Source of the DNA: Paraburkholderia hospita
GTDB lineage: Bacteria; Pseudomonadota; Gammaproteobacteria; Burkholderiales; Burkholderiaceae
Length of the DNA: 64,000 bases
Direction: 5' to 3'
Assembly (NCBI RefSeq): GCF_002902965.1
Contig: NZ_CP026106.1
Location: 806,001-870,000, forward strand
The notes under the pieces: model-generated
Told to the model about the DNA's origin: nothing
Seen by the model: only the letters and a program-made list of their open reading frames with translations
Databases searched by the model: none
In this document: positions 35,839 through 44,376 of the stretch, one piece after another
Layout of the letters: each line of letters begins with the position of its first letter
Numbering within the stretch: the first letter of the stretch is position 1
Program-made: the position numbers and the translations under genes

Positions 35839-35943
35839 CTGTCAATTCCGCCCAGCGACATCGAGCAAAAACAAATCAGCGATTTGCTGCGCTTGCGGTC
35901 AGAAGCCAGTCACAAGCAGCCAGATATAAGCCGCCAGAGAACG

Positions 35944-36279
35944 ATGCCTGCCCGCCGCGCAAAGCTTCGCTACTACGTTTACGTGGTCGCGCTCGACGAT
36001 ACCGTCTGGAACGAGGCACGCTTCCGACGCGCGAATCCCGACTATCGGTTCGAACGGCCGTGCGTGTATGTGGGTATGACCGGGCTGGACCCGGACTTGC
36101 GCTTCGACCGTCACAAAGCGGGCATTCAGTCGAATCGCTATGTGCGCGACTATGGCTTGCGGCTGATGCCGGAACTGTACGAAGTCTTCAATCCCCTGCC
36201 GTACGACGGCGCGCGAGACATGGAAGTCGAACTGGCGATCGGCTTGCGCGAAGCAGGGTATGGCGTGTGGCAGGCGTAA
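35944..36279 (+). CDS. Small GIY-YIG-like protein
   Basis: The 111-residue protein shows a pattern compatible with the GIY-YIG nuclease fold: YYVYVVALDD (GIY-like strand), CVYVGMTG (YIG-like strand), RFDRHKAGIQSN with the usual Arg and His, and a late Glu in ARDMEVELAIG. An insertion of about 15 residues separates the two strands. It is a single-domain protein and no repair or restriction partner is adjacent. A nuclease role is possible but unproved. The ATG at 35944 gives the N-terminus MPARRAKLRYY; the frame opens at 35884. Confidence 0.6.
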   Translation: MPARRAKLRYYVYVVALDDTVWNEARFRRANPDYRFERPCVYVGMTGLDPDLRFDRHKAGIQSNRYVRDYGLRLMPELYEVFNPLPYDGARDMEVELAIGLREAGYGVWQA

Positions 36280-36321
36280 TTTCGCAGGGCGAGACCCGCC
36301 GAAAAACGGGATGTGCTGGGC

Positions 36322-36636
36322 TTACTTGACGCCGAGTCCGCGCAAAATCGCGTTGCCTTCTGGCGTCAGGCGAATGTGTGATTCACCCGCATCCGTGGCG
36401 ATGCTTTCGACGAGCCCGGCTTCCTGCAGCGTCGGAATCTCCGGCTTGGCGAACGCAGCCATAGGCGCGTGCAGCAACAGCAGCATCGTTGCAAGCTCAT
36501 GCGGGCTGAGGAGCCGGCGGAGAATGGTCGTCTTTTTAGGCGGCGCTGCTTTCGCGGCGGCGGCTTGCGCGGATGCGGCCGGAGTGTCGGTCGCGATGCG
36601 CGTCGTCGGGTCGTTGCGGTCTTTGTAGTAATCCAT
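36322..36636 (-). CDS. Hypothetical protein with winged-helix-like C-terminus
   Basis: A 104-residue protein. The first third is low-complexity (Ala/Lys/Thr rich). The rest (LSPHELATMLLLLHAP..., IPTLQEAGLVESI, IRLTPEGNAILRGLG) resembles a short winged-helix segment, with a final beta hairpin typical of MarR/PadR-like folds. No function can be assigned. It is convergent with the GIY-YIG-like gene and separate from the lipoprotein gene upstream. Confidence 0.6.
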   Translation of the reverse strand: MDYYKDRNDPTTRIATDTPAASAQAAAAKAAPPKKTTILRRLLSPHELATMLLLLHAPMAAFAKPEIPTLQEAGLVESIATDAGESHIRLTPEGNAILRGLGVK

Positions 36637-36773
36637 CCTGGCACCTGGGTGGAACGCGGGTCAGTGTGAAGGACGAATACTGGCAGCGCAGACTTAAACG
36701 ATTCTTAAGCCATCCGCCTTCGGGCGGCGGGAAGTTGTTACATCCAGTTACGCCGCCGCGTTTGCGAGCGGCC

Positions 36774-37112
36774 TCAGGGCGCGCATTCCTTGCTCGCGCT
36801 TTCGATCCATAGGTTCGACGTGTTGCGTTTGCCCGCGTAGTAGCGGAACGTCGTGCCGCCGTTGTCGGCGCGGACCTTGACGATGTTGGACTCGCCGAAA
36901 TCGAGCATCTGGCCTTGCGGAATGGGCGTGGCCTTGACGGGCGTGTCGTGCTTCGCGGCGGCCTGGGTCATGCACTGGATGACGTCGTTGACGGGGCGAT
37001 TCGTCATGTTGTCCTTCATCGGATCGCCGGCATCCGGGTTGTGAGACGCCTGATATTGCGCGCAAGCGGCGAGCAGCATCGGGATGGACAGGGTGACGGC
37101 TAGCTTCTTCAT
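36774..37112 (-). CDS. Small outer-membrane-type lipoprotein
   Basis: The 112-residue protein begins with a lipoprotein signal (MKKLAVTLSIPMLLAAC), Cys at 17 being the lipidated residue. The mature part is hydrophilic with a single further cysteine pair (IQCMTQ, SKECAP). CCAGAAGGAGACTC supports the ATG at 37112. No domain is recognised; such small lipoproteins are common in this group and may be envelope-associated. Confidence 0.75.
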   Translation of the reverse strand: MKKLAVTLSIPMLLAACAQYQASHNPDAGDPMKDNMTNRPVNDVIQCMTQAAAKHDTPVKATPIPQGQMLDFGESNIVKVRADNGGTTFRYYAGKRNTSNLWIESASKECAP

Positions 37113-37501
37113 GAGTCTCCTTCTGGTTGGCGGTGGGCGCCGCACGAGGCGTCGGATGAGGGACGGGCTCGTCGATGCGGAACCGCAAAACGTTCGGGAA
37201 ATTATATCGGTGCAAGCGGTGTGCCTGATTTTTTGCGGGCAATCAAGGTGGGGATTTCTTTTGCCGCTGGCGGTTTTATCGTTCAGCTTTGGTCTATTTG
37301 GTTAACTTACGTCTCTATGCTGTGTTCTGAATATGCGTATTTTTATATTAAAATAAAACTAACTAGATGGTACAAATGTAGTGAAAACCCCAAAAGACGC
37401 GCGTTGCGATGACGTGCAAACTTTGGCGCAGGTCGCGTCAGGTGCATCGGGAGCGGTTTTTGACGCGCTGTGTGGGGCACTATAGGGAGGGTTTTTTAGT
37501 C
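37113..37501. other. Intergenic region with AT-rich trough
   Basis: About 390 bases between divergent genes. Bases around 37290-37390 are far richer in A/T than anywhere nearby (for example TTTTTATATTAAAATAAAAC), suitable for promoter melting or H-NS binding. Several -10-like TATATT/TAAAAT strings occur. No gene is seen. Confidence 0.5.
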
Positions 37502-37948
37502 ATGAGTTTTGCGTCGGTGCTGGTTTTGAATGGCCCCAATCTCAACTTGCTTGGCACGCGAGAGCCGACGATCTACGGCGCGGAAACGCTCGACGATGTT
37601 GCGCGTCGCTGCCGCGAGGCAGGACAAAGACTCGGTCTTGCGATTGATTTTCGGCAGTCGAATGCCGAGCATCAGTTGATCGAATGGCTTCACGAAGTGC
37701 GTACGACGCAGCAGGGGATTGTGTTTAATCCTGCGGCTTACACGCATACTTCGGTGGCGATTGCGGATGCGCTGTCGGCGATTGGAAAGCCAGTGATTGA
37801 GGTGCATATCTCTAATGTTCACAAACGTGAAGCGTTTCGGCATCACTCGTATGTGTCCGCTGTCGCGGATGGGGTTATTTGTGGGTGTGGTACTCAGGGA
37901 TATGTGCTCGCTCTGGAAAGGATGGCGGAGATTTTGAAGTTGAGGTGA
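37502..37948 (+). CDS. aroQ: Type II 3-dehydroquinate dehydratase
   Basis: The 148-residue enzyme converts 3-dehydroquinate to 3-dehydroshikimate in aromatic amino-acid synthesis (or quinate breakdown). All type II blocks are present: [18 protein letters not shown] with the active Tyr, [31 protein letters not shown] and [17 protein letters not shown] with the catalytic His. GGGAGG precedes the ATG at 37502; an open frame to 37409 is unlikely to be used. A palindromic repeat region follows its stop. Confidence 0.93.
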   Translation: MSFASVLVLNGPNLNLLGTREPTIYGAETLDDVARRCREAGQRLGLAIDFRQSNAEHQLIEWLHEVRTTQQGIVFNPAAYTHTSVAIADALSAIGKPVIEVHISNVHKREAFRHHSYVSAVADGVICGCGTQGYVLALERMAEILKLR

Positions 37949-38031
37949 TGCGCCTGCGCGGCGGTTTGGTTGTTGCCTTTGCGCTGGTGCTGCGAGGCGC
38001 GGGCGATGCCGGTTGGGGTTGTTGGCTTTTC

Positions 38032-38810
38032 TTCGCTGGCATCCGCGTATTGCCTTCGTGCTTCAAGCGTCGCCCCTGTGCGTTTGCCTTTTCGCTGGCA
38101 TCCGCGTTATGACTCACCCCTTCAAGCGTTGCCCCTGTGCGGGGCGGCACCTACTTTTCTTTGCCGCCGCAAAGAAAAGTAGGCAAAAGAAAGCGGCTCA
38201 CACCGCCAGCTCGTGTTCTTGTCCACGGGCCCCCAACGGCCCCACGCTTCACACGGCAACATCTTTGTTTGCGTGCGTTGCCAACGCTTCGAATGAGCGC
38301 CTCACCCGCTTCGAATACCCGTGCACGGGCAGGCGGCAGCGAATGGTTTGCGCCGCCCAGGTGGCAAACTGTGTGTAGGTTGTCGCGTCGTATAACCTTG
38401 CGCTCTTACAGGGTGGAACGCGTGCGCTATCGGTCCGGAGTGAGGCATGTGAGGCACTATGGCCTACACACAGTTTGCCACCTGGGCGGCGGTGGACTAT
38501 CTGGCACGGCAGACTGTAATGCAGGTGCGTGAAGTAGGTGAGACGCACCGCAAGAGCGCTGGCAACGAACATCAGTCACGTGATTGCCGTGTGAAGCGTA
38601 AGACCCTTTGGGGGCCCTCAGGCAGGGAGAAATGTTGGCGGTGTGAGCCGCTTTCTTTTGCCTACTTTTCTTTGCGGCGGCAAAGAAAAGTAGGTGCCGC
38701 CCCGCACAGGCGACGCGTGAACATCAAACACCATAACGCGGATGCCAGCGAAAAGCCAAACGCACAGGTGCGACACATGAAGCACGGAGGCAAAGCGCGG
38801 ATGCCAGCGA
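38032..38810. repeat. Dispersed long-palindrome element, copy B
   Basis: Same organisation and orientation as copy A, 15 kb away. Outer arms 38134-38208 and 38636-38710 are a perfect 75-bp inverted repeat containing the nested CCTACTTTTCTTTGC hairpins. Inner arms 38358-38379 and 38463-38484 are the same perfect 22-bp inverted repeat as in copy A, again around an 83-bp loop. The edges carry paired short motifs: CGCTGGCATCCGCG at 38034 and 38093, and its complement at 38737 and 38796. Minus-strand 38249-38572 is an open frame of 107 codons whose last 84 codons align without gaps to the frame in copy A. It lies between convergent aroQ and the TetR-type gene. Confidence 0.9.
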
Positions 38811-38851
38811 AAAGGCAAAAACCACCAAACCAGCGCTGCAAGCAAAACCAA

Positions 38852-39535
38852 CTACCTCTTAACAAACCTCAAAGTAGCATCAACAATCATAGCGCGATGC
38901 CGCGCCCTAAGCCTTGAATGAGAGGGGTCCCGCCCAAACGCATTCCCAAACGTATGCCGATTGGCAATCCGATGAAAGCACAACGAACTGATCAACAGAT
39001 GCAGATCAATCGGATCAATATCGTCACGAAAATCCCCTGAAGCAACTCCCCTCGCAAGAAGATCTTCAATAGTATGAATCACCGTCGCATTACGATTCTT
39101 GAAGGTCTTAACCTGCTCGATATACTTCGCACCGTGAATATTCTCGATCGTCACGAGACGCACGAAGTCGCGATGTTTATCATGATAGTCAAACGTAAAC
39201 TCAACGAGACTACGCAGCCCGTCGACAGGGCTCATGTCGCTGACCTTCAGGTCCTGCTCAAGCGCGCGAATATCGCCATACACCTTCTCGAGCACGGCCT
39301 CATACAACCCTTCCTTGCTGCCGAAGTAGTAGTACAGCATGCGCTTCGTAGTGTTGGTGCGCTCCGCAATCGCGTCGACACGCGCACCCGTGAGTCCCAT
39401 CGACGAAAACTCCTGCGTGGCCACCTCGAGGATGTTGCGCTTCGTCTCTTCGGGATCGTATTTGCGCCGTGGTTCGGAGGGTTCGTTCGGGGTCTCGTTA
39501 TGCTCGGGCGCGATAGCTCGGCTTCCCTTTTTCAT
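38852..39535 (-). CDS. TetR family transcriptional regulator
   Basis: The 227-residue protein has the TetR helix-turn-helix near residues 30-75 (TKRNILEVATQEFSSMGLTG, DAIAERTNTTKRMLYYYFGS) and an all-helical ligand domain of the type found in RutR/NemR-like proteins. The N-terminus is a charged, Pro-rich tail of about 28 residues. It is divergent from nothing obvious: the flavoprotein gene upstream lies on the same strand about 115 bp away. Ligand and targets unknown. Confidence 0.88.
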   Translation of the reverse strand: MKKGSRAIAPEHNETPNEPSEPRRKYDPEETKRNILEVATQEFSSMGLTGARVDAIAERTNTTKRMLYYYFGSKEGLYEAVLEKVYGDIRALEQDLKVSDMSPVDGLRSLVEFTFDYHDKHRDFVRLVTIENIHGAKYIEQVKTFKNRNATVIHTIEDLLARGVASGDFRDDIDPIDLHLLISSLCFHRIANRHTFGNAFGRDPSHSRLRARHRAMIVDATLRFVKR

Positions 39536-39651
39536 TGTGTGTTCCGGCGGCGATGACGTTTCATTCTAGCATGCCGAAATCACCCGCCAGCGCGGCCTGG
39601 CGGCATGTCCAGCATCGCTGGGCGCCCGTTCGGCCGCGCTGCCAGAAGGGC

Positions 39652-40929
39652 TCAGCCCGAGCGCCGCGAACGGTCCGCGAGCGCATCGCGCGTCTGCATC
39701 GCCGTGTATGTCAGCTGCGCAGCGGCGAGGCCCAGCGCACCGAACGTGTGCGTGAGGCCGAAGGCCGCGAACGCGTCAGGCACGGGCCGCTCGCCCGCGA
39801 TCGCCGCCGCCAGCAGTTCGCCCGACACCGTGGTCGGCGCCATCCCATGTCCGCCGAAGCCGACCGCGTACCAGACGCCGTCCGCGCTCTGGCCGATCTG
39901 CGGCATCTTGTGCCGCGCGTAGCTCATCAGGCCGCCCCACGCATGGTCGACGCGCACGTCGCGCAACTGCGGATACACCTTCAGCAGATCGCGGCGCAGC
40001 AGCCGCGCAATCGCCTCGGGCTCGCGTTCCAGGATCGAGATGCGTCCGCCCCACAGAATGCGCGTGTCGGGCAATGGCCGGTAGTAGTCGAACGCGAAGC
40101 GCGTGTCGTAGACGGCGCTGCGGCAGTCGATGGCATCGGCGAGCCGCGCGCCGAGCGGCTCGGTCGCCATCACGTAGGTCGCAATCGGCAGGACGGCGCG
40201 CTCGACGCGTCGATAAACGTTGCGCGCATAGCCACCGCCCGCCATCACGACATGCCTGGCGTCGATCGATCCTTGCGCCGTCCCGACCACGAACCCGCCG
40301 CCTTGCCTGCGCAGCGACGCGACTGGCGACTGCTCGACGATCCGCACGCCGGCCGCTTCCGCCGCGCGCGCGACACCCAGCACGTACTTCAGCGGATGAA
40401 AGTGAAACGCATTGCGCTCGAACAGCCCGCCGTGATAGCGCGTGGTTTTCAGCCGCGCACCGAGTTCGGCGGCGCCGAGCGGCTCCCATTCGACGCCGAA
40501 CGTTTCTTTCATCAGTCGGCGCTGGCCGTCGAGGCGCGACGGGTCGTCGAACCAGTTCGCGAGGATCACGCCCGCGTCCGTCGCGTCGCAGGCGATCGCG
40601 TAGCGCTCGATGCGCGCGCGCATCAGGTCGACGGCGTCGATCGTCAGCGCGTACAGTTCGCGCGCCCGCGCCGGGCCGAGAATCTTCAGCAGGTCCGCGC
40701 AGTCGAGACTGTAGCCGCCGAACACGAAACCGCCGTTGCGGCCCGACGCGCCATAGCCAACCTGGTTCGCTTCGACCACGACGACGTCGCGCACGCCGCG
40801 CTCGGCCAGTCCGAGCGCCGTCGACAGGCCCGCCAGCCCGCCGCCGACGATGCAGACGTTCGCGCTCAGGTTTCCGGCCAGTGCAGGGCGCACGGGCCGC
40901 TCGACGGTCGCTTCGTAGTAGCTTTGCAT
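39652..40929 (-). CDS. FAD-dependent amine oxidoreductase (PuuB/DadA-like)
   Basis: The product of about 425 residues is a DAO-family flavoprotein like gamma-glutamylputrescine oxidoreductase. The FAD motif is NVCIVGGGLAGLSTALGLA, followed by VEANQVGYGASGRNGGFVFGG, a strong PuuB-type block; YAVGFGGHGMAPTTVSGELL is the C-terminal FAD contact. Substrates in the family are polyamine or amino-acid derivatives. The ATG at 40929 (MQSYYEATVERP) is preferred. No polyamine partner genes are adjacent, so the substrate is open. Confidence 0.85.
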   Translation of the reverse strand: MQSYYEATVERPVRPALAGNLSANVCIVGGGLAGLSTALGLAERGVRDVVVVEANQVGYGASGRNGGFVFGGYSLDCADLLKILGPARARELYALTIDAVDLMRARIERYAIACDATDAGVILANWFDDPSRLDGQRRLMKETFGVEWEPLGAAELGARLKTTRYHGGLFERNAFHFHPLKYVLGVARAAEAAGVRIVEQSPVASLRRQGGGFVVGTAQGSIDARHVVMAGGGYARNVYRRVERAVLPIATYVMATEPLGARLADAIDCRSAVYDTRFAFDYYRPLPDTRILWGGRISILEREPEAIARLLRRDLLKVYPQLRDVRVDHAWGGLMSYARHKMPQIGQSADGVWYAVGFGGHGMAPTTVSGELLAAAIAGERPVPDAFAAFGLTHTFGALGLAAAQLTYTAMQTRDALADRSRRSG

Positions 40930-41298
40930 AGGGTTCAGGAGGCTGGGTCGTCGCCCGGAATCCGGCGGGCATGGGATGTTTGAAGTGCGCGGCGCCATGT
41001 TACTCAACTTCGCCCGGCCGTCGTATTCGGTATTCCAGGGAGGCCGCGCCGGCGGAAGGGCCGCGCGGAGGTTGCATCGGCATCGAAGCGGCGGCCGTCT
41101 TTACTGTTCCGCGGCGCGAAAAACGCGGCGCCAAGCGGCAAAAGATGCCGCCTCGTCGCGTCCGTGTGACGGCTGTGTTGCGTGCCGTACTCACCCAATC
41201 AAGTCGTTGCGTCACCTGACCCTCACAACCCGCTGTTACGCGTTAGACTGACATCAGTCGAGTTTAGTGTGGTCAGGCATCTGCAAGGAGACGCCGCC
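40930..41298. other. Divergent intergenic region
   Basis: About 370 bases between the flavoprotein and the penicillin-binding-protein gene. AAGGAG at 41284-41289 is the ribosome site of the latter. CCGCG/CGCGG around 41107-41125 can form a small hairpin. No gene is convincing. Confidence 0.4.
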
Positions 41299-44200
41299 AT
41301 GAATCGGCCACTACGGTTTCCGCTACGCGCAATCGGTACCACGTCCGCCTGGAAGTGGTTCAAGTGGCTCTTTTTTGCCTCGTTTCTGGTGGCCGTCGCC
41401 CTCGGCGTGCGCTTTGTCCAGATCGAAATGGACACGTCGCGCTTGCAGGCACGCTATCTGTCGGAGATGACGCGCGACGTCGGGTTTACCGTCTCCGAGG
41501 GCCCCAGCGACAACATCCGCTTTCCCACCGACGGCCCCTACGACATCCGCCTCGGCTACGCGCTTCTTCCAGCATTCGAACGCCGTTTGAAAGAACGCGG
41601 CTTCTCGGTCGCGTCGCAGGCGCGCGATTCGGAACGCATGGCGTCGCTCGCCGACGACGGCCTTTTCATTCCCTACGAAGAAAAGGACCAGGCGGGACTG
41701 ATGCTGTATGACTCGACGGGCACGCGCCTGTTCGGCTCGCAGTATCCCGCGCGTGTGTATGACGATTTCGAGTCAGTGCCGCCGCTGGTGGTGTCGGCGC
41801 TGCTGTTCATCGAAGACCGCCATCTGCTCGACCCCGACCAGCCGAACCGCAATCCCGCCATCGACTGGGGACGCTTCAGCCGCGCGCTGATGGATCAGGG
41901 CCTGCGGGTCTTCAACCACGCCCAGGCGCAGCCCGGCGGCAGCACGCTCGCCACGCAGATCGAGAAGTTCCGCCATTCGCCCGGCGGCCGCACGGCGACG
42001 CCGAAGGAAAAGCTGCGGCAGATCGCGTCGGCGTCAGTGCGCGCGTATCTCGACGGCCCGCGCACGATGCCCGCGCGCGAGCAGATCGTCGTGCGCTATC
42101 TGAACTCGGTGCCGCTCGCCGCGCAGCCCGGCATCGGCGAGATCAACGGTATCGGCGACGGGCTCACGGCGTGGTACGGCCGCGATTTCGCCGAAGTTAA
42201 CCGAGTGCTGAAAGCGCCGTCCACGCCCGACAATCTCGCCGAACAGGGCCTCGCGTTCCGTCAGGTGCTGTCGCTGATGATCGCGCAGCGCGGGCCGTCG
42301 CATTTCCTGCTGCGCAAGAACGACGATCTCAATGCTCTGACGGAAAGCTATCTGCGCCTGTTTGCCACGAATGGCGTGATTACTCCGCAACTGCGCGACG
42401 CCGCGCTGTCGCAACAACTCGTGCTGACGCGCGCGAAGCTCGCGCCGCCCGAAGGCTCGTTCGTCGAGCGCAAGGCGGTGACGTCGCTGCGCACGCATCT
42501 GCTATCGTCGCTTGGCGTGTCGACGCTGTACGACCTCGACCGGCTCGATGTGCGCGTCACGTCGACGATGAACAACAAGGTCCAGCAGGCCATCAGCGAC
42601 CGGCTCGCCGCCGCGACGACGAAAGATGGTGCGCAGGCGGCCGGCCTCTATGGCTTCAACATGCTGCAACCGAAGGACGACCCGTCGAAGATCGCCCTCA
42701 GCTTCACGCTGTTCGAAAAGCGCGACGGCGCGAACCTGTTACGCGTGCAGACGGACAGCGTGAACCGTCCGTTCGATATCAACTCCGGCGCGCGCCTGAA
42801 TCTCGGCTCGACGGCCAAGCTGCGTACGATCATCACGTATCTGCAGATCATGCAGGACCTGCATGCGCGCTATGGGCAAATGAGCGTCGAAGAACTGCGC
42901 GCCGTGAAGCCCGAGCGCGAAGACGCGTTGACGCGCTGGGCCGTCGATTACTTCATGCACACGAAGGACCAATCGCTTAGCGCGATGCTCGATGCGTCGG
43001 TCGAGCGCAAGTATTCGGCCAACGCAGGCGAAACCTTCTTTACGGGCGGCGGCGCGCAAACCTTCACGAACTTCGAGGCCGACGAGAACTCGCGCATCCT
43101 CACCGTACATCAGGCTTTCCAGCATTCGGTGAATCTCGTGTTCGTGCGGATGATGCGCGACATCGTCCACTACGAAACGATCAGGACGTCCGGCCCGTCG
43201 TCGCAATGGCTCGACGATCCCGCCACGCGCAACATGTATCTGACGCGCTTCGCGGATCAGGAAAGCCGCGTGTACATGAACCGCTTCTACACGAAGTATC
43301 ACGGCAAGACGCAGGATGAGATGCTCGCGATCCTGCTGCGCGGCGTGCGCAAGTCGCCGCCCAAAATAGCGACCGTGCTGCGCAGCGTGCGGCCGGACGG
43401 ATCGCAGGCCTGGTTCAACGACCAGATGCGCGCCGCGTTGAAGAACACGCCCAAAGCGAACCCGCCCGACGACGCGCTCGCGAAGCTCTACGAGAAGTAC
43501 GCCATCGACAAGTTCAATCTGAACGACCGCGCGTATATTTCGAGCGTGCATCCGCTGGAGCTGTGGCTCGTCGACTATCTGCGCGAGCATCCCGACGCGA
43601 ACGCGAACCAGGTGATGGATGCGAGCCGCGACGTGCGCGCGGATTCGTACAAGTGGCTCTTCAAGACGCGCTATCACGCGACGCAGGATCGGCGCATTCG
43701 CCGCATGGTCGAGCAGCATGCGTACGATGCGATTGCCAGATCATGGCAGGCGCTCGGCTATCCGTTCTCGCATCTGACGCCATCGTATGCGGCTGCGATC
43801 GGCGCATCGGGCGACCGGCCCGCGGCGCTCGCGCAGCTGATCGGCGTGATCGTGAACAAGGGCAATCAGGCGCCGACGCAAAGCCTGTCCGAACTCGAGT
43901 TCGCGAAGGGCACGCCGTACGAAACGCGCTTCGTGCCCGCGACGCCGCAGCCTACGGAAGCCATCTCGCCGGAGATCGCGCGGGTCGCGCAGACGCTGTT
44001 GCGCGACGTCGTCGCGGGCGGTACGGCGAGGCGTCTCGCGGGCGGCATCACGTTTCCGAACGGCAAGACGCTGGAGGTCTACGGCAAAACGGGGACGGGC
44101 GATCAACGCCTGAACATCTACGCGAAAGGGCGCAGGCTGATCGAGTCGCGCAAGGTCAATCGCACGGCGACCTTCGTATTCGCGATCGGCGACCGCTTCT

Positions 44201-44376
44201 TCGGCTCGCTGACGGCTGTCGTACACGAACCGTATGCGAAGCGCTACGACTTCACGAGCGCGCTGGCCGTGCAATTGCTGAAGTCGATGGCGCCCGAGTT
44301 GCAGCCGCTGCTCGACGAACCTGCTTCGAAAGACACGCCGAAAGTGGCTGCAAGCACGGGGCCGAAGGTTCAATAA
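41299..44376 (+). CDS. Large atypical bifunctional penicillin-binding protein (GT51 plus transpeptidase)
   Basis: The 1025-residue protein has one N-terminal membrane helix (about 20-45), a GT51 glycosyltransferase domain and a transpeptidase domain, so it acts on peptidoglycan outside the inner membrane. The GT51 catalytic Glu is in FIEDRHLLDP (near residue 172) and GGSTLATQ is the second block, but spacing and later GT51 motifs differ from E. coli PBP1a/1b. Transpeptidase motifs are present: STAK (Ser 504, Lys 507), SVN (610-612) and KTG (930-932). The 320 residues between SVN and KTG are far more than usual, indicating a large insertion. The stop overlaps the convergent ROK gene by seven bases. 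Confidence 0.85.
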   Translation: MNRPLRFPLRAIGTTSAWKWFKWLFFASFLVAVALGVRFVQIEMDTSRLQARYLSEMTRDVGFTVSEGPSDNIRFPTDGPYDIRLGYALLPAFERRLKERGFSVASQARDSERMASLADDGLFIPYEEKDQAGLMLYDSTGTRLFGSQYPARVYDDFESVPPLVVSALLFIEDRHLLDPDQPNRNPAIDWGRFSRALMDQGLRVFNHAQAQPGGSTLATQIEKFRHSPGGRTATPKEKLRQIASASVRAYLDGPRTMPAREQIVVRYLNSVPLAAQPGIGEINGIGDGLTAWYGRDFAEVNRVLKAPSTPDNLAEQGLAFRQVLSLMIAQRGPSHFLLRKNDDLNALTESYLRLFATNGVITPQLRDAALSQQLVLTRAKLAPPEGSFVERKAVTSLRTHLLSSLGVSTLYDLDRLDVRVTSTMNNKVQQAISDRLAAATTKDGAQAAGLYGFNMLQPKDDPSKIALSFTLFEKRDGANLLRVQTDSVNRPFDINSGARLNLGSTAKLRTIITYLQIMQDLHARYGQMSVEELRAVKPEREDALTRWAVDYFMHTKDQSLSAMLDASVERKYSANAGETFFTGGGAQTFTNFEADENSRILTVHQAFQHSVNLVFVRMMRDIVHYETIRTSGPSSQWLDDPATRNMYLTRFADQESRVYMNRFYTKYHGKTQDEMLAILLRGVRKSPPKIATVLRSVRPDGSQAWFNDQMRAALKNTPKANPPDDALAKLYEKYAIDKFNLNDRAYISSVHPLELWLVDYLREHPDANANQVMDASRDVRADSYKWLFKTRYHATQDRRIRRMVEQHAYDAIARSWQALGYPFSHLTPSYAAAIGASGDRPAALAQLIGVIVNKGNQAPTQSLSELEFAKGTPYETRFVPATPQPTEAISPEIARVAQTLLRDVVAGGTARRLAGGITFPNGKTLEVYGKTGTGDQRLNIYAKGRRLIESRKVNRTATFVFAIGDRFFGSLTAVVHEPYAKRYDFTSALAVQLLKSMAPELQPLLDEPASKDTPKVAASTGPKVQ

